DNA from: DASRDE01 sp035938175
GTDB lineage: Bacteria > Vulcanimicrobiota > Vulcanimicrobiia > Vulcanimicrobiales > Vulcanimicrobiaceae
Direction of reading: 5' to 3'
NCBI GenBank assembly: GCA_035938175.1
Contig: DASZHD010000053.1
Coordinates: 1 to 64,000 of the forward strand
DNA length: 64,000 bases
Below the pieces are notes generated by a model. It had not been told where the DNA came from and searched no databases. It saw only the letters and a program-made list of their open reading frames with translations. The translations under genes were made by a program, and so were the position numbers. Shown one piece after another: positions 24,539 through 31,928 of this stretch. The first letter of the stretch is position 1; every line of letters starts with the position of its first letter.

Positions 24539-25477
24539 CTATTGCACGCAGCCGTTCGCGTTGTCGCTCCACAACGGCTGCGTCGGGAACGTTCCCGTCG
24601 AAAAGCCGGTGTTTTGCAGATTCTGCCAAGCGCAAAGATCGCCGATTTCGTTACCGCTGGAGTCCGTCCAGCCCGAGCTCGGCTGGGGATCCGTTTCCGT
24701 TTCGGCTTCTTCGTGGCCGCCGACGATCGAGACGCCGTCGTTCGTACCCGGATAATTTACCGAACCGGAGCCGCAGTTGCCGCCGGCGTCCGGCATGTAC
24801 GGCATGTTGGTGAACGAGATCGTTCCGGACGTTCCGGACTCGCTGCTATGCCAAGCGCACCACTGCGTCGCAAAACCCGAGGGGTCGTGACCTTGTTCGA
24901 TCGCGACGACGTAATTAGCGTCGGTTCCCTGGAATCCGAAGTGGCTTACGCCGCGTTTGGCTTCGTTGCCGACGGCGCTCGTGCCGGGACGCGACGGTAC
25001 GTATGCAGTGTCGATCCACGTGCCGGCTACGGTTGCATCGTTGTTGATGTTTTGGACGCTATCGGAGTATTGCGATACCGTGCCGTTCCATTGACTTCCG
25101 TTCAATCCGCTGTAGAAATTAACCAGCGTTTTGTAGACAGAGTTGCTGGTCGTCCATTTGCTGCCCCAGAAGATGATGTACATCTTCGGGTTGTGCTGAA
25201 CCGGACCGCCGTTCCAATTCAAAACACCGGATACCATGTATTGCCGTGTAGCGAGTGCCGAAGCGCCGCGGTGAATGGTGGACGCCGCCGAACGCGTCGG
25301 GAACAGGTGCAGCGTAAATCCGGAATCTTGAATAACGGGTTTGAACGCCGGCGCGCCCGCCGACGGCCCCGTAGAGATCGACTGTGGAATCGAGCGGACG
25401 GCATTTCCGCCGCCGGAGCACGCAGAAAGAAGACCCGCGATTGCGGCTAGCGCCGCGACCCTGCTGAGATTGTGCAC
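24539..25477 (-). CDS. Lipoprotein with HExxExxxDP motif (type B)
   Basis: 312 residues; GTG start with GGAGGG upstream, LSAC lipobox (lipid Cys20). Type B landmarks: PVQHNPKMYIIFWGSKW (92-108), QWCAWHSSES (205-214), FTNMPYMPDAGGNCG, GGHEEAETETDP (His255), and a C-terminal DLCAWQN...TQPLWSDNANGCVQ segment shared with 22007-22972. The two type B genes are separated by a type A gene, so the block arose by alternating duplication rather than simple tandem copying. Function unknown. Confidence 0.75.
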   Translation of the reverse strand: MHNLSRVAALAAIAGLLSACSGGGNAVRSIPQSISTGPSAGAPAFKPVIQDSGFTLHLFPTRSAASTIHRGASALATRQYMVSGVLNWNGGPVQHNPKMYIIFWGSKWTTSNSVYKTLVNFYSGLNGSQWNGTVSQYSDSVQNINNDATVAGTWIDTAYVPSRPGTSAVGNEAKRGVSHFGFQGTDANYVVAIEQGHDPSGFATQWCAWHSSESGTSGTISFTNMPYMPDAGGNCGSGSVNYPGTNDGVSIVGGHEEAETETDPQPSSGWTDSSGNEIGDLCAWQNLQNTGFSTGTFPTQPLWSDNANGCVQ

Positions 25478-25589
25478 GAATTACCCTCCACGAGTTAAGT
25501 GCAACAGTGATTATGCTGCGACGTTTGTCATGGAGGGAAAGCCGGTCCTACTTCAGTCTGACATGAAGTTAACAAATTGCCCGAAATAC

Positions 25590-26270
25590 CTAAACAAGGG
25601 TGACCCTGCCGCTGCTCAGATCGTATACGCCGCCGACGATTTCCACCTCGCCGTTCGCGGCAGCTTCCGAAAGAATCGGCGTGGACGCGCGCAGGCGCCG
25701 AACGTTTTCGCGGACGTTTTCCGCAATCGCGTTATGCCACCAATCTCCGGCGGAGTGCTCGGATGCCTTCGCCGCCGGCGCGATCGCCTCGGCCAGCAGA
25801 TTCATGTGACCGGGGAGCGGTTTGCCGGTCTTCACGAAATCGAGCGCCGCCTTTACCGCGCCGCACGACGAATGCCCGAGTACCATGATGAGCGGCGATT
25901 TGAGCACGGCCGTCGCGTACTCGATCGATCCCAGCGCGGCATCGCTGACGAAATTGCCCGCCAGCCGCACGACGAAAATATCGCCCGGATCGTGATCGAA
26001 GATCGTCTCGACCGGTACGCGGGAATCCGCGCATCCGAGGACCGTTGCGAACGGATGCTGCCCCTTCGCGAGCTCCGCGATGGTTTGCAGGGTGGGGCGC
26101 GGTTTGGGCGTCCCGGACGCGAAGCGGGCGTTGCCATCCAGAAGATTCTTGAGTGCGGCGCTAGCTGACATCGGTGACTTTTCATTTGCGGCTGGGGCGA
26201 CCGCCGGCAGAAGTGCTCCGGCAAGAACGCCCGCGGTAGTTGAGAGAAACGCTCGACGGTTCGTCGCCAA
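25590..26270 (-). CDS. Beta-class carbonic anhydrase, Tat-exported
   Basis: 226 residues. The N-terminus NRRAFLSTTAGVLAGALLPA is a twin-arginine signal, so the folded zinc enzyme is exported, probably to the periplasm. Zinc ligands are expected at Cys80, His133 and Cys136 with the Asp82/Arg84 dyad (CADSR, GHSSCGA). It interconverts CO2 and bicarbonate. Most bacterial beta enzymes are cytoplasmic; exported ones occur in some groups. It is divergent from rplJ and followed by no further minus-strand gene until 25477. Confidence 0.9.
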   Translation of the reverse strand: MATNRRAFLSTTAGVLAGALLPAVAPAANEKSPMSASAALKNLLDGNARFASGTPKPRPTLQTIAELAKGQHPFATVLGCADSRVPVETIFDHDPGDIFVVRLAGNFVSDAALGSIEYATAVLKSPLIMVLGHSSCGAVKAALDFVKTGKPLPGHMNLLAEAIAPAAKASEHSAGDWWHNAIAENVRENVRRLRASTPILSEAAANGEVEIVGGVYDLSSGRVTLV

Positions 26271-26343
26271 GTGCGGTCTCCTTTCTCAGGCACCTCTCCT
26301 AGCGAGAGGGAGCTTGGCTTTGGCCTGCGACGTAGGTCGCACC

Positions 26344-26452
26344 TTGCTGCCGCACGCGCACCTCTGCTATGATGTCGGACGGCTCCGAAGACCGTAGTCG
26401 GGCGTTCAGCCCTTAATCGAGATGCTTGCGCATCGACGGCTACCGAGGACGT
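26344..26452 (+). ncRNA. Ribosomal protein L10 leader with its promoter
   Basis: TTGCTG (26344-26349) and TATGAT (26368-26373), 18 bases apart, form the promoter. Downstream CCGAAGACCGTAG (26385-26397) and GGCTACCGAGG (26438-26448) are the conserved strands of L10 leaders. GTAGTCG pairs with CGGCTAC, and inside lies the hairpin GATGC-TTGC-GCATC. Such leaders bind the L10(L12)4 complex and repress rplJL when it is in excess. Confidence 0.8.
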
Positions 26453-26646
26453 GAATGTGTCATCCTGAGGTATCGAAGGACCCCGAGCTCGTCGAGGGGT
26501 GTAAGCGGGATGTATCCGGCATTAGCGTTCCTCCCGGGCGGATGGAGCGCTTGTTTTTTTCTTGCCTGAGGTCTCTTCGATGGTGTGGGGCCGAAGGCCG
26601 GGCGTGAAGCGCGCAGCGCGGATACGCCTGTCAGATGGGAGCTCTC
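26453..26646 (+). other. Long spacer between L10 leader and rplJ
   Basis: Nearly 200 bases. Contains an ACCCC/GGGGT hairpin near 26482-26501 in a context (TCATCCTGAG...TCGAAGGA) resembling short interspersed repeats, a run of seven T near 26553, and a repeat unit at 26580-26632 also found before ftsY. No gene. Confidence 0.45.
26580..26632. repeat. Interspersed repeat unit upstream of rplJ
   Basis: Carries the two ends of the ftsY-side element (45700-45723 and 45791-45806) closer together, as if the middle were deleted. Confidence 0.5.
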
Positions 26647-27180
26647 ATGCCAACCGCTAAAAAAGAGGCCGCGATCGGTGAACTGAAAGATCGGCTCGCA
26701 AACGCCGGCAATCTGTTTTTCACCAACTATGCGGGTCTGACCGTCGAAGAGATCACGCGCTTGCGCGACGAGCTTCGTAAAGACGGCAGCACGTACGCGG
26801 TCGCCAAAAACACCCTGTTCTCGATTGCCGCGGGTGAAGATCTCGCCAAGCAGCTCGAGCAGTATCTCCACGGGCCGACGGCCATCGTGTTTGCCGGAAA
26901 CGATCCGGTTGCACCGGCCAAAGCCATCAAGAAATTTTCGGACGACGTCAAGCAGATCGAAGTCAAGGCCGCATACATCGAAGGCCGTGTCGTCGGCTCC
27001 GATCAAGTCAAAGCACTCGCTGCGCTGCCCTCGCGCGAAGAACTGATCGCCAAAATGGTCGGCTCTATCGCAAGTCCGCTGCGCGGTCTGGTTACGGTGC
27101 TGTCCGGTAATCAAAGCGGCCTCGTCCGCGTCCTCAATTCTATCCGCGAGAAAAAAGAAGCCGCGGGTTCGAACGCTTAA
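26647..27180 (+). CDS. rplJ: 50S ribosomal protein L10
   Basis: 177 residues starting at ATG 26647 with GGGAG five bases upstream (an ATG four codons earlier lacks a ribosome site). MPTAKKEAAIGELKDRLANAG, TNYAGLTVEEITRLRDELRKDG and YAVAKNTL are typical of L10, which anchors L7/L12 dimers on the ribosomal stalk. The C-terminal helix for L7/L12 binding (about 150-177) is present. Followed 18 bases later by rplL. Unusually, rplKA are not upstream and rpoBC not downstream. Confidence 0.97.
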   Translation: MPTAKKEAAIGELKDRLANAGNLFFTNYAGLTVEEITRLRDELRKDGSTYAVAKNTLFSIAAGEDLAKQLEQYLHGPTAIVFAGNDPVAPAKAIKKFSDDVKQIEVKAAYIEGRVVGSDQVKALAALPSREELIAKMVGSIASPLRGLVTVLSGNQSGLVRVLNSIREKKEAAGSNA

Positions 27181-27198
27181 AGGAGACACTTACGTATC

Positions 27199-27573
27199 AT
27201 GGCAGTTACGGAAATCATTGAATCGATCGATAAGCTCACCGTGCTCGAGCTCGCGGACTTGGTCAAGCAGCTCGAAGAGAAGTATGGCGTCAGCGCCGCC
27301 GCACCGGCGATGATGATGGCCGCTCCCGGAGCCGGCGCAGCCGCCGCGCCCGCCGCCGAGAAGACCGAATTCGACGTCGTGCTCACGAGCGCCGGCGCTG
27401 AGAAAATCAAGGTCATCAAGGCCGTTCGTGAAATCACGAGCCTGGGTTTGACCGAAGCCAAGACGTTCGTCGAGAGCGCGCCCAAACCGGTCAAGGAAGG
27501 CGTCAGCAAAGACGAAGCCGAGTCGATCAAAAAGAAACTGGAAGAGGCCGGCGCCGGCGTCGAGATCAAGTAA
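27199..27573 (+). CDS. rplL: 50S ribosomal protein L7/L12
   Basis: 124-residue acidic stalk protein. N-terminal dimerisation helix (VTEIIESIDKLTVLELADLVKQLEE), Ala/Gly hinge around residues 34-53, and the C-terminal factor-binding domain with EKIKVIKAVREITSLGLTEAK. GGAGAC upstream is the ribosome site. A strong terminator follows, so the transcript ends here and rpoBC is not part of this unit. Confidence 0.97.
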   Translation: MAVTEIIESIDKLTVLELADLVKQLEEKYGVSAAAPAMMMAAPGAGAAAAPAAEKTEFDVVLTSAGAEKIKVIKAVREITSLGLTEAKTFVESAPKPVKEGVSKDEAESIKKKLEEAGAGVEIK

Positions 27574-27595
27574 TGCAGTTTCTGCGCTAAAAAAA

Positions 27596-27619
27596 GAGCT
27601 CGCCCGAACGGGCGGGCTC
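27596..27619 (+). terminator. Terminator after rplL
   Basis: Ten-base stem GAGCTCGCCC / GGGCGGGCTC (one mismatch), GAAC loop, then TTTTT. Confidence 0.9.
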
Positions 27620-27676
27620 TTTTTGCTTTTACCATGCTATACTTCTGACCGGGACCTTTAATCGGAGGTGCAGACT

Positions 27677-28132
27677 ATGCGCAGATTTTCGATTTTCCTT
27701 ACGGTTCTCGCGTTCGCGGCCTCGGCGGCGGTGACATTGGCACAAACTTCGCCGACGATCGTGATGCCGTCCCAGCTGAAGTGGAGCACGCAGGGTCTTC
27801 CCAAAGGGATGGCTATCGCCACCGTAACGGGCAATCCGAACGGAACCGGTATGTACGTGCAGCGTCTGAAAATGGCGGACGGCTCGCAATTCGCTCCGCA
27901 CACGCACGGCAAGACGGAAATGGTTTCCGTTCTGTCGGGCACGCTGATGGCCGGAATCGGTTCGAAATTCGACAAGACCAAAATGAAAGCAATGCCGGCC
28001 GGCACGTTCATCGTCATGCCCGCGGGCGTACCGCATTATGTTATGGCCAAGGGCGACGTCATGCTTGAAATATCCGGCATGGGCCCGAGCACGACGAAGA
28101 TGCTTTCCGGCGGCGGCAACATGAGCATGTAG
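27677..28132 (+). CDS. Secreted cupin-domain protein
   Basis: 151 residues from ATG 27677, with CGGAGG eight bases upstream. Sec signal peptide ending near LAQTS (about 23). One cupin barrel: FAPHTHGKTEMV gives His75, His77 and Glu81, and GVPHYV gives His120, the standard metal-binding set. It lacks an added enzyme domain, so it may be a small periplasmic dioxygenase, isomerase or metal-binding protein. Own terminator; single-gene unit. Confidence 0.85.
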   Translation: MRRFSIFLTVLAFAASAAVTLAQTSPTIVMPSQLKWSTQGLPKGMAIATVTGNPNGTGMYVQRLKMADGSQFAPHTHGKTEMVSVLSGTLMAGIGSKFDKTKMKAMPAGTFIVMPAGVPHYVMAKGDVMLEISGMGPSTTKMLSGGGNMSM

Positions 28133-28153
28133 ATAAACGCCTGTCCAAGAAGC

Positions 28154-28181
28154 AAAGAGCGAGCCTGCAGGCTCGCTCTTT
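28154..28181 (+). terminator. Terminator after the cupin gene
   Basis: Perfect palindrome with AAAGAGCGAGCC arms around TGCA and then a T-rich tail. Confidence 0.85.
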
Positions 28182-28199
28182 TTCTTTCCGGAGGAACGC

Positions 28200-28712
28200 A
28201 TGGATCACGGCGCTCAGCCGCCTTTAGGGACGACTGCTTTTATCTATGTAATCGTCATCGCAATTTTCGTTTGGCGCATGATGCGTCCCATGCGCGTCAG
28301 TGCGGCGCGCTTGTGGACGCGCCCGGGAATTTTGGTCCTGTTGACGATCGTCCTCATCTACGCCGAGCAGGTCTCGTCTCCGTCGCCGCTTTGGCAAATC
28401 GCCGCCGTTACATTCGGGGGAGCACTTGTGGGCGTTCCGCTCGGCGTCGTGCGCGGGCGGCACAGTGAAGTGAAGTCTACCGAGCGCCCGGGCGTGTATT
28501 ACGTGCATTCCTCTCCGCTCGTGGTCGTCATCTGGGTTGCGGCGCTTCTCGCGCGAGCGGTAATCCGGTACGTCATGCCCAACGCCTCGCACGGCGTTAC
28601 GCTTTGGACGTTCGGCCTGCTGGGCTTCGCAGCGTCCGCAATCGCCGTTTCCGCGTACCTGATTCACCAGAAGTTGATCGTGGTGCAGCGCGCACAAAAA
28701 AGCGGCAGTTGA
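28200..28712 (+). CDS. CcdC/DUF1453-like membrane protein
   Basis: 170 residues, four to five membrane helices, GGAGG seven bases before the ATG. The RMMRPMRVSAARLWTRPG stretch after the first helix and the Arg-rich loop GVVRGRHSEVKST resemble the DUF1453/CcdC family. I cannot assign a role. The stop codon lies in the loop of the terminator, so the gene ends within it. Confidence 0.65.
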   Translation: MDHGAQPPLGTTAFIYVIVIAIFVWRMMRPMRVSAARLWTRPGILVLLTIVLIYAEQVSSPSPLWQIAAVTFGGALVGVPLGVVRGRHSEVKSTERPGVYYVHSSPLVVVIWVAALLARAVIRYVMPNASHGVTLWTFGLLGFAASAIAVSAYLIHQKLIVVQRAQKSGS

Positions 28713-28726
28713 ACGCTGCCGCTTTT
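28698..28726. terminator. Bidirectional terminator overlapping a stop codon
   Basis: AAAAGCGGCAG / CTGCCGCTTTT, 11-bp stem with a 7-base loop containing the TGA of the upstream gene. Also serves the convergent peptidase gene ending at 28747. Confidence 0.85.
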
Positions 28727-28746
28727 CCGGTTCCGTTAGGACGAAC

Positions 28747-30795
28747 CTACCAGATTTGGCACTGCTGCGCTTTCGGCCGAACCATCGGATCGTTCAGTTT
28801 GCAGAAGAACGCCTTCGCAAACTGCGGCATATCGCTGAGCGTTTGATTGACTCGGAACTTGTCGTATCCGTGCACGTCGGTCTGCGCGAGCAGACGGATG
28901 TATTCGGGACGATAGCTGCTTGCCCAAACTTGCGCCCAGCCTAAGAAGAAGCGTTGTTCCGGCGTGAAGCCGTCGATTACGCGTCGCGGGTTGTGCGCCT
29001 GCCACTTTTCGAACGCTTTGTACGCAATCGTCAAGCCGCCCAAGTCTGCGATCTCTTCGCCTTCGACTTGCTTCCCGATTTCGTGTACGCCCGGCATCGG
29101 CTGCAGCGTGTTCCACTCGTTCACGATGCACTGCGTGCGCGCGTTGAAGCGGGAAGCGTCGCCCGGCGTCCACCAATCGGTGAGATTGCCCACGGCGTCG
29201 AATTTGCGGCCGGAGTCGTCGAAACCGTGCGTCGATTCGTGGCCGATAACCGCACCGATGCCGCCGTAGTTCACGGCCATGTCGGCGTCCTTGTTAAAGA
29301 ACGGCGGCTGCATGATTCCGGCCGGAAACACGATTTCGTTGATCGTGGGGTTGTAGTAGGCGTTGACGGTCGGCGGCGTCATGCCCCATTCCGTGCGGTC
29401 GACCGGATGTCCGATCTTGGCGTTCTGATAGTCGGTTTGGAATTGCGCCGACGCGAGGACATTTGCCGCATACGGCCCGCGCGTTACGTTGAACTTGCTG
29501 TAGTCCCGCCACTTGTTCGGATAGCCGATCTTCAGTTCGAACGCGTCGAGTTTCTTGACCGCCAGCGAACGGGTTTGCGGCGACATCCACGTCAGGGTCG
29601 AAAGGTCGTCGCGCAGCTCGGCCTTGATGTTCTCGACCATTGCTAGCGCAGAGGCTTTTGCGGACGGGGGGAACGTTTTTTGAACGTAGAGCTGGCCTAA
29701 CGCTTCGCCGAGGTTGTTATCGGTTGCCCGCACGCATTTCTTCCAGCGCGGCAGCTGCGCTCTGGAACCTTCCAGCGTCTTGTTGAAGAAGTTCCATTGC
29801 TCGTCGACAAACGCTTGCGGAAGTGCGTTGGCGTAGGCGTCGACGACTTGCCAGCGCAAGTACGTGTGCAAATCGGATGCGGGCATCGAGGCGATTTGCT
29901 GCGAAACGGCTTTGAAATACCCGGGCTCCTCGACGTTCACCGACACCGTATCGGGCACCGTGTTGGCGGTGAAGAACGAGGCAAACTGCAGCTCGGGTGC
30001 AATTTTCTGCGCGTCGGCGACGGTCATCTTGTGATAGACCGCGGCGGGATCGCGCTGCTGAACGATCGTCAGCTGGTTTTTCGCGAGCGCCGTCTCCGTT
30101 TTCAAGACGCTCGCGGCTTCGGTCGCAGCCGTCGCGGGCGGATCGCCGAGCAGTTCGAACATTTTTTGCACGTGCGTTTGGTACTCGGCGAGAATCGCTT
30201 TGCTTTTCTCGTCCGTGCGCGTGTAGTAGTCGCGATCCGGAAGGCCCAAACCGCCTTGCGAGAGATCTGCCAGATTCTGCGTACTGTTCTTGAAGTCGGG
30301 CGAGGGGCCGAAGCCGAAGAACGCGTTGACGTTCGCGGCCTGTAGCTGCGCGAGCGTCTGGCCCATGTTTTCAGCGTTCGCACCGGAGGCCAGCGTCAGC
30401 AGCGGTTCGATCGGCTTGATACCCGCGGCATCGATCGTTTTGACGTCCATGCAGCTCGAATAGAAATCGCGGATCTTTTGGTCATTGCTGCCCGGCGCCG
30501 CGCTTTGAGCCGCGGTAGCGTCCAAGATCTGATGCAGCACCTCTTGATTGTGGTCTGCCAGCTTCTGAAAGCTGCCGAACCCGGGGTAGGCGGCCGGAAT
30601 CGGATTGTTTCTTATCCAGCCGCCGTCGGCAAATTGATAGAAGTCGCTGCACGGCTTACACGTGCGGTCGAGATTGGACAGGTCGATGCCGCTTTGCAGA
30701 CCTGCCGCCGCGCGAACGTGCGGGTTGGTGAGTGCTAGTGCAAGTAATGCGGCAGCGGCCGATAGGCGGACGCCCGCGGAAAATGTTAGACGCAT
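28747..30795 (-). CDS. M13-family zinc metallopeptidase (PepO/neprilysin-like)
   Basis: 682 residues with a Sec signal peptide (about 1-30). Zinc site HESTH at 519-523 in VIGHESTHGFDD, third ligand in EEIAD (580-584), upstream substrate-binding NAYYNPTINEIVFPAGI, and the family's C-terminal FRVNQTLSDMPQFAKAF...C-x-W-type end. Cleaves short peptides outside the cytoplasm. Length is standard. Followed upstream on the same strand by a second metallopeptidase (M48) only 44 bases away, so the two may be cotranscribed. Confidence 0.95.
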   Translation of the reverse strand: MRLTFSAGVRLSAAAALLALALTNPHVRAAAGLQSGIDLSNLDRTCKPCSDFYQFADGGWIRNNPIPAAYPGFGSFQKLADHNQEVLHQILDATAAQSAAPGSNDQKIRDFYSSCMDVKTIDAAGIKPIEPLLTLASGANAENMGQTLAQLQAANVNAFFGFGPSPDFKNSTQNLADLSQGGLGLPDRDYYTRTDEKSKAILAEYQTHVQKMFELLGDPPATAATEAASVLKTETALAKNQLTIVQQRDPAAVYHKMTVADAQKIAPELQFASFFTANTVPDTVSVNVEEPGYFKAVSQQIASMPASDLHTYLRWQVVDAYANALPQAFVDEQWNFFNKTLEGSRAQLPRWKKCVRATDNNLGEALGQLYVQKTFPPSAKASALAMVENIKAELRDDLSTLTWMSPQTRSLAVKKLDAFELKIGYPNKWRDYSKFNVTRGPYAANVLASAQFQTDYQNAKIGHPVDRTEWGMTPPTVNAYYNPTINEIVFPAGIMQPPFFNKDADMAVNYGGIGAVIGHESTHGFDDSGRKFDAVGNLTDWWTPGDASRFNARTQCIVNEWNTLQPMPGVHEIGKQVEGEEIADLGGLTIAYKAFEKWQAHNPRRVIDGFTPEQRFFLGWAQVWASSYRPEYIRLLAQTDVHGYDKFRVNQTLSDMPQFAKAFFCKLNDPMVRPKAQQCQIW

Positions 30796-30839
30796 AATCC
30801 TCGATGTAAAAGAGAACGGCTACGGATTTTCGGGGGGTT

Positions 30840-31760
30840 CTACGCGCGGCGCGAACAGAACTTCCAGCCGGGCGGACAAGTCGGGCGGCTCGGCGCCGGC
30901 GCCGAGGATGTGCCCGGACGGCTGGGCGAGGCTTGCCGCCGGGGCGCCCCGCACGAGCCTTTGTATTGGTTGTAGAATCCGGAATAGCTCAATGGAGTAG
31001 CGCATGCTTCATCCGGATTGAACTTGCCGAACAGACCGGGGTCGGATGCGAACTCGCTTTCGAGTGCCTGAACGCGATGCACGTTGCTCGGATGATCGGA
31101 AACAAATTCGGGCGGATTCGGCAGGTTCGCAGTTTCGAACGCCTGCATCAGCCATACCAATCCCCACGGATCCAAGCCCGCTTGAGCGCAGGTCGTCGCA
31201 CCCTTCTGGTCGGCGTTTTCTTCGACGTTGCGCGAGAAGTGCAGCGACTGCAGATTCGCCGCGATATTGATCAGCGAATTTGCGATTTGATTGCTCCCGC
31301 GGCCGAGCAGCAGTGCGAGTCCGGTGGCGTAGAGCGAAAGCTGCTGGTCCTTTTGATACAGATTGTACACATCATGGTGAATGTCGTGCGACGTCTCGTG
31401 GCACAGAACGCCCGCGAGCTGTTCCTTGTTCTTGGCGAATTTCATCATCGCGGTGGTGACGTAGACGTTTCCGCCGGGTACCGCAAAGGCGTTGGGGTCG
31501 CTTTCGTTGACGATGATGAAGTGAAACGGAACGAAGTACTGCGGATCGGCGATGCGCTTGATGCGCTGCGCTATCGGATTGAGAATCGCGTAGTACGGAG
31601 AGCTCGAAACGATTTCGCCCTTTTGCTGCAGCTGCTGGTATTCTTGCTGGCCGATCTGCAACTCGGTTTGCTCTTCGTCCGTGTACGCCCGCGCCGGTGC
31701 CGCGCACGAAAAGGCGAGCGCCGCAGCGGCGAGCAGAGCGAACAGGCGGTTCATCAACAT
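30840..31760 (-). CDS. M48-family metallopeptidase
   Basis: 306 residues with a signal peptide ending near ARAYT (about 26). VLCHETSHDIHHDV has HETSH at 121-125; the third ligand Glu is expected in NVEENADQKG. The region between is helical as in BepA/LoiP-type outer-membrane-associated proteases. The C-terminus is a short Pro/Ser/Arg tail with CPPGWKFC, perhaps a disulfide loop. Probably acts in the periplasm on misfolded outer-membrane proteins; that role is inferred from family. Confidence 0.88.
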   Translation of the reverse strand: MLMNRLFALLAAAALAFSCAAPARAYTDEEQTELQIGQQEYQQLQQKGEIVSSSPYYAILNPIAQRIKRIADPQYFVPFHFIIVNESDPNAFAVPGGNVYVTTAMMKFAKNKEQLAGVLCHETSHDIHHDVYNLYQKDQQLSLYATGLALLLGRGSNQIANSLINIAANLQSLHFSRNVEENADQKGATTCAQAGLDPWGLVWLMQAFETANLPNPPEFVSDHPSNVHRVQALESEFASDPGLFGKFNPDEACATPLSYSGFYNQYKGSCGAPRRQASPSRPGTSSAPAPSRPTCPPGWKFCSRRA

Positions 31761-31824
31761 CGTTATTCCTCTCTCGAGAGAGAACGAAAACAGTGGGGCG
31801 CTCGTCGCGGGGTTTTACACAAAC

Positions 31825-31852
31825 AAAAGGCTCCGTCGAAACGGAGCCTTTT
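31825..31852 (-). terminator. Terminator of hppA
   Basis: Twelve-base perfect stem AAAAGGCTCCGT / ACGGAGCCTTTT with a CGAA loop, about 75 bases past the hppA stop. Confidence 0.8.
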
Positions 31853-31928
31853 GTTTTTTCCGCCTCGAGGCGCATGGAGGCCCAAAGCTGCTTTGGGCCC
31901 CGGACTCGGCGTAAGCGCTTTTACGGGG

